DNA of 12,500 nt from Neocallimastix lanati (nom. inval.) (GCA_016946835.1 JACVTC010000007.1:1320001-1332500); one strand, 5' to 3'. Numbered from the stretch's first letter, positions 1 through 8,291 are shown. Translations and numbers: made by a program. The notes: generated by a model not told the origin, from the letters alone.

Positions 1-10
1 AATTATTTAC

Positions 11-159
11 CTTGTCTTTAATAAATAGCATCTTGAGTTACCATCTTGACCTATCCATACTTCACCATGTTCATAACGCTTAAATCTTGGGTTAGTATTT
101 TCACTTACTTCCTTGTAAGTAGTTAACATTGAGATTATTGATTTTATATAAGAAGTCAT
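11..159 (-). CDS. 5' coding exon of an unrecognised gene, cut by the left edge
   Basis: On the minus strand an ATG at 159-157 opens 49 codons plus two bases and runs to position 11, where a donor-like GTAAAT begins at position 10. Without splicing the frame would end at once (AAG ACA AGG TAA), giving about 50 residues, so I read this as a first exon with a phase-2 donor. An in-frame TAA lies four codons upstream of the ATG, and the start context is A-rich like those of the other genes here. Base composition is clearly richer in G/C than the spacer to its right. The peptide begins MTSYIKSIISM and ends with a Trp/Gly/Arg-containing stretch (YEHGEVWIGQDGNSRCYLL). I do not recognise the family. 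It could also be a short standalone ORF, or use an internal GTAAGT as donor. Confidence 0.55.
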
Positions 160-1157
160 TTTTATAAATTATTTTAACTATTTTAAATTAAAATATTTTT
201 TCTTTACACAACTTTAATATTTATTATAATGTTGCTTATTAAAAGATATTATTTAAATTATTAGGTAATTTATTATTGGGTATTATTATTTATAATAATC
301 TATAATTTATTAATAAATTACTATTTAAAAATAAAGAATAAATTTATTCTTTAAAATTCTATATTAATTTTATAAAAAAAATAAAAAATAAATGATAACG
401 CTTTGTACAAATGTGTGCGTAAATAAAAATAAATTATTGAAAAAAATAACCTAATTTATATTTATTATTTTTTATCTATTGTATATTTAAAATAAAAACT
501 TTTTAAAATTATTATTTATTAATTTTTTTTATTAAAAACCAAAAAAAAAGTACTATTATTAAAGTTCCTTTTAAAGTATTTTTTTTTTTTAATGTTTATT
601 CTTTTTATTACTATTAAATAAACTCTATTGCTATTTAATAATATTAAAAATAATCCTAATCTTAAAAAATAAATATATATATTCTTTTGTTTAATATTAC
701 TGTTAGTTATATTTATTAAAAGACTTAATAAAATTTATTAAAATATAAATAAATTAACAAATAAATAATAATTTTTATATATTGAAAGAAAAGAATATAA
801 TCAATTTAGTAAATAAAAATTTATATTGGTTATTTTTTCTCTTATTCAATTTTTATTTTTTTTTATTGTTTTTTTTTTTTTTTAATAAAAAATACGTAGA
901 ACAACACTCTTTTTCTTATAAATTTTAAAAAAAAATATCTTTTTAATTATTATTATTATTAATTATTATTAATAATTATTTATGCTTATTAATGTTTTTT
1001 GATGCTTTTTAATTATTAAAGATATTTTATTTCTTATAATTAAAATATATAATTTTATTATTTAAATTACGAAGAAATAATAATAATAATGAAAAAAAAG
1101 AAAAAAAACATTAAAAATTTATGAGAAGATAGTTTATATTTATATAAAATAACTCAA

Positions 1158-1160
<3 letters not shown>

Positions 1161-1193
<33 letters not shown>
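1161..1193. repeat. (TAA)11 microsatellite
   Basis: Eleven uninterrupted TAA units in non-coding DNA. Confidence 0.95.
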
Positions 1194-1194
<1 letters not shown>

Positions 1195-1679
1195 TATTTT
1201 ATTTTATAATAGGTTAAATATTATATTATTTAATATTTCTTATTTAATTATTCAATATTATTTAATTATAATATATGATTAATTATATTTTAATAGTATA
1301 TTATATAATAATATATAATATAATATTATCTATATATATTTCAATGTTCATTTATTTAATTTTATTTAATTTCATTTCATCCTTTTTTCATTAAAAAAAA
1401 AAGAAAAAAAGGAAATTTTCAATTTATATTATTTATATTAAATTAATAAATGTGTATTCAATTATATTATTAAAAGGGTTTAATATATTAATAATATAAA
1501 TTTAATATATACTTCTGGAAATGTCTACAACTTCAAAAATTCAACCATACATCTAAAATTTAATAGAATTCTACAATATCTTTATACTTTAATATATTCC
1601 AATATATTATTCCAATATACTATTTCACTATATTGTCATCCAACTTAAATTTATTAAATTTCGCTCAAAGTCAGGAATT

Positions 1680-1705
1680 TAGAGTTTATATTTATGTCAA
1701 CTCTA
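1680..1705. repeat. Small inverted repeat TAGAGTT/AACTCTA
   Basis: TAGAGTT at 1680-1686 is the exact reverse complement of AACTCTA at 1699-1705, with a 12-nt spacer. The same arm sequences recur in the inverted repeat at 2538-2582 and singly at 621-627 and 3062-3068. Confidence 0.6.
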
Positions 1706-2537
1706 TTAATATATTAATATATTTTATGATAAATTAGTTACTGGCACCTTAATTAAATGTTTTTACATTAGTACATTGTGGCTTACATATTAATTATAAT
1801 ACAATATTTCAATACATTAATTCCATATTAAATTTTATCATTATTATTATATTATTATTATGTTGTACATAGCATTATATAACATTAATGATATAGATAC
1901 AATTTTCGAAGAATATTTTATATGATTAATTTAATAATTGAATAAACACTCAAAGTTTTTGTTATATGATAATAATTATTACATCGAAATTTAAGTTGGA
2001 TTTTAATTATTATTTTTTTGTATTTACATTTATAATATATAATTAAAGAATAATTACTACAATGACAAAAAATAAAATAATTTATCAAGCTATTTATATA
2101 AGTAAAGCAAAAATAAAATTATTGAATAAATTTATGTATCACGTGAAAATTATTAAATAAAATACGCCACAATAATAGTTTTTTATCATAGGTTCATGCT
2201 AATAATTGAAGTTTTTCCCAAATGTTAACATAAGAATAAAACAATATTTATTAATTATCTTGATACATTCATATTAAAATATAATTTGTAACTTTATTAT
2301 TTAGATTTATAATATATTAATATATTAATATATAATATTAATAATATATTTTCTAATGATTAATAAAAAAGAAATTTTTTTTACTAATGAAATAAAACTT
2401 TTATTAGTTAATATATTAAGCATATTGGTAAAAATTAATTTTATATATAAATATGTATAAATATATTATATTATATTAAAAATGATATATAAATGATTAA
2501 AGATAAATCAAACTTTAATAGTTTAAAATATTATAAG

Positions 2538-2582
2538 ATAGAGTTTTATTAGTTTTATTATAGAAACTCTATTCATTATTAA
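2538..2582. repeat. Inverted repeat ATAGAGTTT/AAACTCTAT
   Basis: Nine-base arms at 2538-2546 and 2574-2582 are perfect reverse complements around a 27-nt A/T spacer. The arms share their core with the inverted repeat at 1680-1705. A G-T wobble would extend the stem by one pair in RNA. It may be a degraded miniature element, a hairpin-forming transcript, or chance. Confidence 0.6.
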
Positions 2583-3256
2583 AGGCATTATCATATAATA
2601 CAAATATATTAGCAAATTTACTTTTCTTATTTAATAATATATGTATAATAAAGATTTATAAAATTTCATGATATAATTTAATATAAAAATATAAATTTAC
2701 ATATTAAATATATAAAGGGTATATAATTATTAATAATATTAATCTTTATATATTATTATTATATACTTTAATAATACATTCTATATATAATATTTTATTA
2801 CATTTCTATTTATTTTATTATATTTTATTTTAATATTTTTTAATCTATTTTTTAATTATAATTATAAAATATAATAAATATCTTTTGATTAGTTTATTTA
2901 TATTTAATTATTGATGTTTTATTCTAATAATTAAATAAAATAAAAAAAAATAATATAATAAATTATATATAACAAGATTCCTCTTCATGCTCCTTTTTTA
3001 ATGGTTTACTGTAGAAAACCAAATCATAGAAAAAAGATATTTAACATTAAATATGAATTTAAACTCTAAAATATTAAATATATTTATTATTACTACAAAT
3101 TATTATTTTAAATAATAAAAAAAATTTTTTAAAAGAAATAAAAAAATTTTTATTAATGGTAAAGTAAAATAAATGATAATAATAATATATATAAGGTTAC
3201 GCTCTATGGAAGATTTTAAGTTCTTTAAAAAAAAAAAAAAATTCATTAAGCTATAA

Positions 3257-3277
3257 TACTAACTTTATCATTTTTAG
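3257..3277 (+). other. Orphan branch-point/acceptor-like signal
   Basis: TACTAAC, the canonical fungal branch-point heptamer, lies at 3257-3263. It is followed by a pyrimidine-leaning stretch and TAG at 3275-3277, the spacing of a compact fungal 3' splice site. No convincing coding exon follows. The frame after it, starting with ATG at 3279, lasts only 32 codons. It could belong to a non-coding or untranslated exon, or be chance. Confidence 0.25.
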
Positions 3278-3620
3278 TATGGAACCTTTCATACCCTATT
3301 TTAGCCAATATAAAAATAGTTTGATATTGATCAATGCTTCATATTTAAATAATTTTAAAGTTTATATCCCTAGTTAAATACTAAATTATATAACTTGTAT
3401 AGAATTTTCACTAAATTATACCACTCAATTATAAAATTATATATATTATATATTATATCACTTATATAATAACATATCATATATTACATTAAAAAATACA
3501 AATTCAATTATTATTTTATTTTATGCATTCTACTGTACTAGTTAACTTAAAATACTATGTAATTAAAATTTATTTTAACTTTGATTTTATTCAAAATTTT
3601 CTTAATGTAATGAGCTTATT

Positions 3621-3638
3621 ACAATGTAATTACATTGT
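3621..3638. repeat. 18-bp perfect palindrome
   Basis: ACAATGTAATTACATTGT reads the same on both strands. The upstream AATGTAAT at 3604-3611 can also pair with ATTACATT inside it, so two alternative stems are possible. Confidence 0.7.
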
Positions 3639-3726
3639 TATTAATGATTAATAAATACATTATATAAACTGCTTATTATTAATTGAATTATTGAATATAA
3701 TATATTAGAAATAGTTGATTTTAGTA

Positions 3727-3748
3727 AAATTTCATTTCTATGAAATTT
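3727..3748. repeat. Tight hairpin, 9-bp stem and 4-nt loop
   Basis: AAATTTCAT (3727-3735) and ATGAAATTT (3740-3748) are exact reverse complements around the loop TTCT. A second, 13-bp inverted repeat starts 33 nt further on. Confidence 0.6.
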
Positions 3749-3780
3749 CTGTTTTTCTGTAGTTTCTACATTTACATTAA

Positions 3781-3825
3781 TTATAATTCTATTTTAATGT
3801 TTAGTATTTGACAATAGAATTATAA
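3781..3825. repeat. 13-bp perfect inverted repeat
   Basis: TTATAATTCTATT (3781-3793) and AATAGAATTATAA (3813-3825) are exact reverse complements with a 19-nt spacer. No T-run that would suggest a Pol III terminator follows immediately, and no gene adjoins it. Confidence 0.65.
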
Positions 3826-3850
3826 GATCTGTCAAGGTGAACGCATTTGC

Positions 3851-3881
3851 TTATTATTATTATTATTACTATTATTATTAT
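3851..3881. repeat. Imperfect (TTA)n microsatellite
   Basis: Repeated TTA units broken once by a CT, in non-coding DNA just after a G/C-containing patch (AAGGTGAACGC). Confidence 0.9.
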
Positions 3882-5239
3882 ATTTAGTTCTTCCAATTTT
3901 TTTTTTTTTTAAAAAAAAAAATTAATAAAAATGAATTACTAAAAATAGCTAATATTAACTTATGGACAATGTAATGTTATATATGATTTTGATTTTGATT
4001 AGATATCTTTAAAATTTTAAAAACAATATATCAACGTAATTACTGTATTATATTATCTGTTATTATAATTAAAATAATTGTTTTAGTTATAATTATTTAT
4101 TAATATTTAATATATAAAACTTATTATTTATTATTAATTATTAATTATTTATTAGTTATTATTTGTTATTTGCTATTAAATAAAAATATAAAAATTATAA
4201 GAAATTAATATATATATATATTTTTTGTAAAAAACTTTTTATAAAAAATATATATAAGAATATATGTTATGTTATTTACTTAAAAGTTGGTTTATCCACT
4301 TTTTAATTGATTAGATAAATTAATTATAACTTTAATTAATAATTAAAACAAATTAGTTATGTATTACCATGCTATTTTTGTTTTGTAAATGTAATAAAAA
4401 TGTAATACATTATAAATATTACTTATGATTATTACTGAATTAATAATGATGATGAAAATGTTAATTATAATTTATAATACTATTATTTTAATTATTATTA
4501 TTATTTAAAATTAATAAAATCATTATTTATACTAAAAATTAACTTATTCATATTTTATTACAATTATATTTATCTTTGATTAAATATAATATAAAATCAT
4601 ATTTTTTTTTTATTATTTTCTTTTTTTTATATTATGATATTTAAGTAATCTTTACTAATTGTTCATTGAATAAACATATTGAATTAAAATTGTTCTTTAT
4701 TACCGAAATATTAAAGTAAAATTATTATTGGAAATGTATTCTAAATTTTATTTATTAGGAAATAATAAATATAATAGATTATCTATTTAATAAATAAATT
4801 TTAAATAAATATAAAAGATTATCTATTAATTGTTACTTGTGATGTTCTTTTAACTTATCTATTAAATTTGCTACGATTTATAATTAGTATATTATAAAAT
4901 TTATTTTAAAAATATTTAAAAAAGACAAATTAGGGATTAGTAATAAAGGCTTTTATATAATATTTATTATAAAAAAAATTTTATTTTATTATACATTATT
5001 AATTATTTATAAAATTACATTAACTTTTCTTAATAAAGATTTTACATATACATATTTTTATAAAGTATATTTATAAATTAATGAAATCACATGGAAATAT
5101 GTTTTAGTTATTAGTATAATATTTTATTATTTTCCGAGTTTCTTATATTGAATATATATTAAATTAATTATTATGATTATACATTCTAATTTTAAATATT
5201 AATTATTTTTATTTTTTATTGAATAAAATTTTAATAATT

Positions 5240-5295
5240 AAAAAAAAAAAAAAAAAAGATTAAATAAAAAATAAATTGAACAAAAAAAAAAAAAA
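5240..5295. repeat. Two poly(A) tracts upstream of the 5426 gene
   Basis: There are 18 A at 5240-5257 and 14 A at 5282-5295, about 130-190 bp before the start codon. Poly(dA:dT) tracts of this kind often mark nucleosome-depleted promoters in AT-rich fungi. That role is inferred here from position only. Confidence 0.5.
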
Positions 5296-5379
5296 GACAT
5301 ATAATTAATAATAATATAAAATAAGGAAAATAGATAAAGGAACAAGATAAATAATTAGTAAAAATAAAAAAAGAAGAGA

Positions 5380-5409
5380 AATTACAATTATTAGAATTTT
5401 ATTGTAATT
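5380..5409 (+). promoter_or_regulatory. Predicted leader hairpin before the start codon
   Basis: AATTACAAT (5380-5388) and ATTGTAATT (5401-5409) form a perfect 9-bp stem with a 12-nt loop, ending 16 nt before the ATG at 5426. If transcription starts upstream, it would be a structured 5' leader. The pairs are nearly all A-U, so stability is low and chance is possible. Confidence 0.3.
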
Positions 5410-5425
5410 ATTATAATTAAAAAAA

Positions 5426-5549
5426 ATGAAAGTTAGCTATGTAAGTTTCAAATTGAACAATTTGAAATTATAAAAATTTTATATCTAAATATCAATTTAA
5501 TTTATAATAATTATAATAATACTAATACTAATACTAATAATAATAATAA

Positions 5550-5590
<41 letters not shown>

Positions 5591-5663
5591 TATTCAATAA
5601 TAGTATGTCTTAGCTGGTCAAATAGGAGATCGTAACTTGTATAAAGTATATATATAACAAACA

Positions 5664-5704
<41 letters not shown>

Positions 5705-7178
5705 TTGTTCTTAATATTATTTTATAAAAAATAAGTACATTTTAATAATATTGATATTAATACTATTAATAAATATATGTATATATATTATTATATATTA
5801 TTGAATACTTTTTTTTTTAATATTCTTTCTCTTTCTATTATAAAATATAAGGCCGAAGCATTAGCTCATTTTTTAAATAAAAATTTACCTTATTATCATT
5901 TTGAAATTGTTCGTGTTCCTCCTCCCCAATGGCACTCCTTTGTAGAATATTTAGTTATGAAATTATGGCATCCAAAACAATTTTTATATTATCATAGATT
6001 TTCAACAAAAGCACAAAATATAATATCAAAAATTGTAAATGTTAATGATTCTATAACCACTGAAGTTAAATATAAACCATGGGAGGAAGTTTGTAAAATT
6101 AAAGCATTATCAAAAACTTCTTTAAATAATAGTATTAATAATGATTCTATAACTCAAAATCAAAATAATAATTCAAGTAATGCTTCATTAAATATTAATA
6201 CTACTACTACTACTAATAATAATAGTTCCATAATTCAAGATCAAAATGAAGATCCAAGTAATATATTTTTAAATAAAGGAAACGGAACCAATTCATTTTC
6301 TAAAGAAGAAGATAAAAATAAACATATTAATATTAGTTTAAATGCATTAGAACAAACTATCGTTATAACTTCATCAGATGTATCAAATAATAATTCGTCT
6401 GAGATGGAAATGAAATCTAATTCATATACCAAGAATTCAAAAATTAGCAATAATAATTCATCTATAGTACTTTCAAATCATCAAATCAATGAAAAAGGTA
6501 TAAACCATTTTACATATTTAATTTGCTTATTGTTTTTTTTTTTTAAAAAAAAATTAATTTTCCAGTTATAATATTTTTTCTTATATGTTTATTATTATTA
6601 ATAAAATAAAATCATTTTACATAATTATTTATAATTTAAATATTAACAAAAATTACAATATTAAATAACAATTGAAAAAAATGACAACAATATAAAAAAT
6701 TCAGATGCTGATTTAAATAGTTCGCAAAATTTATCTTTTTCAGATTTAAGTTCAAACAGCGATAAACATGATAGGACAAATGACAATAAAAATAATTGTA
6801 ATGATAAGATTAGTAGTGAGGCAGTCAATAATATAGATACTAATAACTTAGAGGCTAATGGAAGTCATCATTCATTTTCCAATAAAAGTGAAGATGTGAA
6901 TGATACTGAAGAGGTACCTATGATAGAAAGTTATTATAAATTACCAATTGATATAGATACTTATGTACAAGAATTACTTGAAGAATTACCACAGTTCACA
7001 TGGAAAGTCGATGGTGAATTTATAGGTAAAAGAAGAAAAAAAAAATACTTAATAAAAATTATTAAAATAACCTTTTTTTTTTTTTTTTTATACATATATA
7101 TATATAAAATAATCTAATTAATTAAATAATATTATTTTATAAATTTTATATATATTAAAATATAATATAATATAATAT

Positions 7179-7231
<53 letters not shown>

Positions 7232-7291
7232 GTAATTGCAATTCATTTTTTGAATATGTAATTATTTATATATCATTTCATACTAATATTT

Positions 7292-7324
<33 letters not shown>

Positions 7325-7335
7325 GTAATAATAAT

Positions 7336-7385
<50 letters not shown>

Positions 7386-8291
7386 TAGATTAAAATTAAT
7401 TATGGATATCAAATCCATATTGATGACGATTTATTGGATGATATTGCTGATGAAGATATTAAATTACAAAAATATCGTGTTTCAAATATTCCTGTAGTTT
7501 TTAATACAAAAGGAATTCCATATTTCGAGAATATACCTCACCTTTCTGAAACAACAAATAATGTTTCTATTGATTATTCAAAGAGAAAAAATACCCATTT
7601 AACTATCAAAACCTTCCGTCGTAACCTTTTGAATGCCTTAGATGATGTTATATATAATGATTATGTTAATAAAGCCTCTCATTTGAATGATATCCATCCA
7701 GAATCTCGTGGATATAGTGAATTAGAAATTGATTCAGAAGATATGGATGAAAGTATTGCTAACGAGGATAATAAATATTCGGATAGTGATAGTAGAAGTG
7801 AAAATAATGAAAAGGTTAGAATGCCGGTTCATCGGTATCATAGATATTTAAATAATGAAAAAAATCTAGAAAATACAGAGGAAAATTCAGGAAATAGAAT
7901 AATATCTTCATATGAAAATAAAAAATTAGTCACTCCAATGAATTCAAAGTATTCGCCCTCATCTACAAAATTTGAAACAAATAAAAATAACTTTAATATT
8001 GAAAAAATAAGTGAAAGAAGTGATTATCCCGTTGAAGAAACTATCAATGAAGATAATAACAATATTACTAGTGAGGAAAATAATTTAAATAAACAAAATA
8101 TTAAAGAAGAAATTAATGATAAGGAGATTAATAATAAGCTTGATAATTTGGAAATTAATGAACAATTAAGTAATAAAGAAATCAATAAACAAATAAATAA
8201 TTATGATATTGATGAAAAAATTAATATGAAAAATGAAGTCATCCAAACTAAAGAAGAAATTACTGAAGAAATTACAGAAAATAATAATTAA
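5426..8291 (+). CDS. MDH1B N-terminal-domain-like protein, six exons, no MDH catalytic domain
   Basis: I assembled exons 5426-5440, 5604-5645, 5852-6497, 6705-7025, 7232-7257 and 7389-8291. Together they give 1953 nt, one frame, 650 residues, and TAA at 8289-8291. Splice phases agree at every junction. Residues 6-62 (YVLAGQIGDRNLYKAE..., then a Trp-containing helix) and 330-375 (PQFTWKVDGEFIGN, NSFFEYIKINYG) match, in order, the two halves of the N-terminal domain of MDH1B. The PQ...VDGExIG pattern is glutaredoxin-like, but the site where thiol folds have CPxC reads QIGDRN, so redox activity is unlikely. Between the halves lies a partly unassigned stretch, then an Asn/Ser/Thr-rich insert (about residues 110-300). 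Residues 376-480 are moderately ordered and unrecognised. Residues 465-650 are acidic, Asn-rich and end in repeated I/E/N/K units (585-645). MDH1B normally carries a malate-dehydrogenase-like domain after this point; none is present. MDH1B is linked to cilia and sperm flagella, so a flagellar role is possible but not shown. The first exon might instead end after ATGAAA (weaker GTTAGC donor). Confidence 0.75.
5446..5467 (+). promoter_or_regulatory. Hairpin abutting the intron 1 donor
   Basis: TTTCAAATT (5446-5454) pairs perfectly with AATTTGAAA (5459-5467) around the loop GAAC. A G-U pair and an A-U pair (5445/5468, 5444/5469) extend the stem into the GTAAGT donor, which could limit access of the splicing machinery. 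Confidence 0.4.
5516..5591. repeat. (ACTAAT)n/(AAT)n microsatellite in intron 1
   Basis: Three ACTAAT units grade into long AAT runs with a short A-rich interruption. It fills the acceptor half of intron 1 in place of a pyrimidine tract. Confidence 0.9.
5646..5851 (+). other. Intron 2 of the MDH1B-like gene
   Basis: Donor GTATAT after codon AAA (Lys19) and acceptor AAG at 5849-5851, phase 0. Splicing joins ...NLYK to AEALAHFL, which restores the conserved KAE helix start of the MDH1B N-terminal domain. The intron contains poly(A) and (AT)n (5672-5698), and the acceptor side has a short TTCTTTCTCTTTCT pyrimidine tract. Confidence 0.8.
5672..5698. repeat. (AT)n dinucleotide repeat in intron 2
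   Basis: Uninterrupted alternating A/T of about 27 nt directly after a 10-nt A run. Confidence 0.95.
6498..6704 (+). other. Intron 3 of the MDH1B-like gene
   Basis: Donor GTATAA at 6498 and acceptor TTCAG at 6700-6704, phase 1 (G|AT, Asp235). A second good acceptor, TTTTCCAG, ends at 6565. Using it would add 13 hydrophobic residues, a Lys and a stop (6607-6609), so a truncated isoform is conceivable. Confidence 0.7.
7026..7231 (+). other. Intron 4 of the MDH1B-like gene, 49-T pyrimidine tract
   Basis: Donor GTAAAA at 7026, phase 1 (G|GT, Gly342). The 3' end is 49 uninterrupted T (7181-7229) followed directly by AG. Splicing joins VDGEFI to GNCNSFFEY across the conserved glutaredoxin-like loop. 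Confidence 0.8.
7181..7229. repeat. Poly(T), 49 nt
   Basis: Homopolymer that doubles as the pyrimidine tract of the intron 4 acceptor. Its exact length is the base call most at risk of sequencing error. Confidence 0.95.
7232..7257 (+). other. 26-nt microexon 5 of the MDH1B-like gene
   Basis: It contributes two bases of Gly342 and the eight residues NCNSFFEY, between AG acceptor 7230-7231 and donor GTAATT at 7258. Support is the phase match on both sides and agreement of GNCNSFFEY + IKINYG with the GxxxxFxxYxxxxYG pattern of the MDH1B N-terminal domain. Confidence 0.75.
7258..7388 (+). other. Intron 5 of the MDH1B-like gene, mostly simple repeats
   Basis: Donor GTAATT at 7258 and acceptor TAG at 7386-7388, phase 0. 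A TACTAAT branch-point-like heptamer lies at 7281-7287. Then come imperfect (AAT)n (7294-7337) and 41 T (7338-7378), so about two thirds of the 131-nt intron is simple repeat. Confidence 0.75.
7294..7378. repeat. (AAT)n joined to poly(T)41
   Basis: The AAT run carries a single AGT interruption near 7324 and passes directly into 41 T. Confidence 0.95.

Larger units (their letters stand above)
160..5425. other. 5.3 kb A/T-dominated intergenic region
   Basis: No frame on either strand gives a convincing exon. The longest open stretches I found by eye (for example 1484-1647, 2962-3069 and 3195-3377, plus strand) are about 35-60 codons, which is expected by chance among so many frames. The region lies between the start of the minus-strand gene and the start of the plus-strand gene, so both promoters should be in it. 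TATA-like strings occur everywhere and cannot be singled out. It contains poly(A)/poly(T) runs, trinucleotide microsatellites and several small perfect inverted repeats listed separately. Slightly less AT-rich patches occur near 1505-1560, 1660-1790, 2970-3030, 3190-3380 and 3700-3850. They may be remnants of old sequence, but I cannot name them. Confidence 0.7.
5441..5603 (+). other. Intron 1 of the MDH1B-like gene
   Basis: Consensus donor GTAAGT at 5441 and acceptor TAG at 5601-5603, phase 0. Three overlapping TACTAAT branch-point-like heptamers sit at 5520-5538, followed by (AAT)n to about 5591. A 9-bp hairpin at 5446-5467 overlaps the end of the donor. Unspliced, the frame stops after 15 codons. 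Confidence 0.75.

Noticed and set aside
402-411. TTTGTACAAA palindrome in a small G/C-containing patch
   Set aside because: Ten bases of palindrome is too short to exceed chance, and no second copy was found.
1484-1647. 54-codon plus-strand open frame
   Set aside because: The length is within chance for the number of frames in 5 kb, with no recognisable motif and no splice context.
2140-2145. CACGTG E-box
   Set aside because: A single hexamer about 2 kb from either start codon is not evidence of a regulatory site.
2962-3069. Short frame with a basic, gene-like peptide (IPLHAPFLMVYCRKPNHRKK)
   Set aside because: Only about 35 codons, no start or splice signals that fit, and no family recognised.
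5777-5851. ATG at 5777 as the start of the first plus-strand protein
   Set aside because: The 25 residues before position 5852 are Tyr/Ile/Phe from A/T intron sequence, while the KAEALAHFL motif is joined in frame by splicing to the conserved YVLAGQIGDRNLY exon.
6241-6450. 69-codon minus-strand open frame
   Set aside because: It lies wholly antisense to exon 3 of the MDH1B-like gene, and its hydrophobic, Leu/Ser-rich content is what the complement of Asn/Ser/Lys codons produces.
7434-8291. Exon 6 as an independent gene starting at 7434
   Set aside because: Position 7434 is TTG, an unlikely start in a eukaryote, and the frame is open upstream to an acceptor at 7388 that completes the conserved FFEYIKINYG motif.
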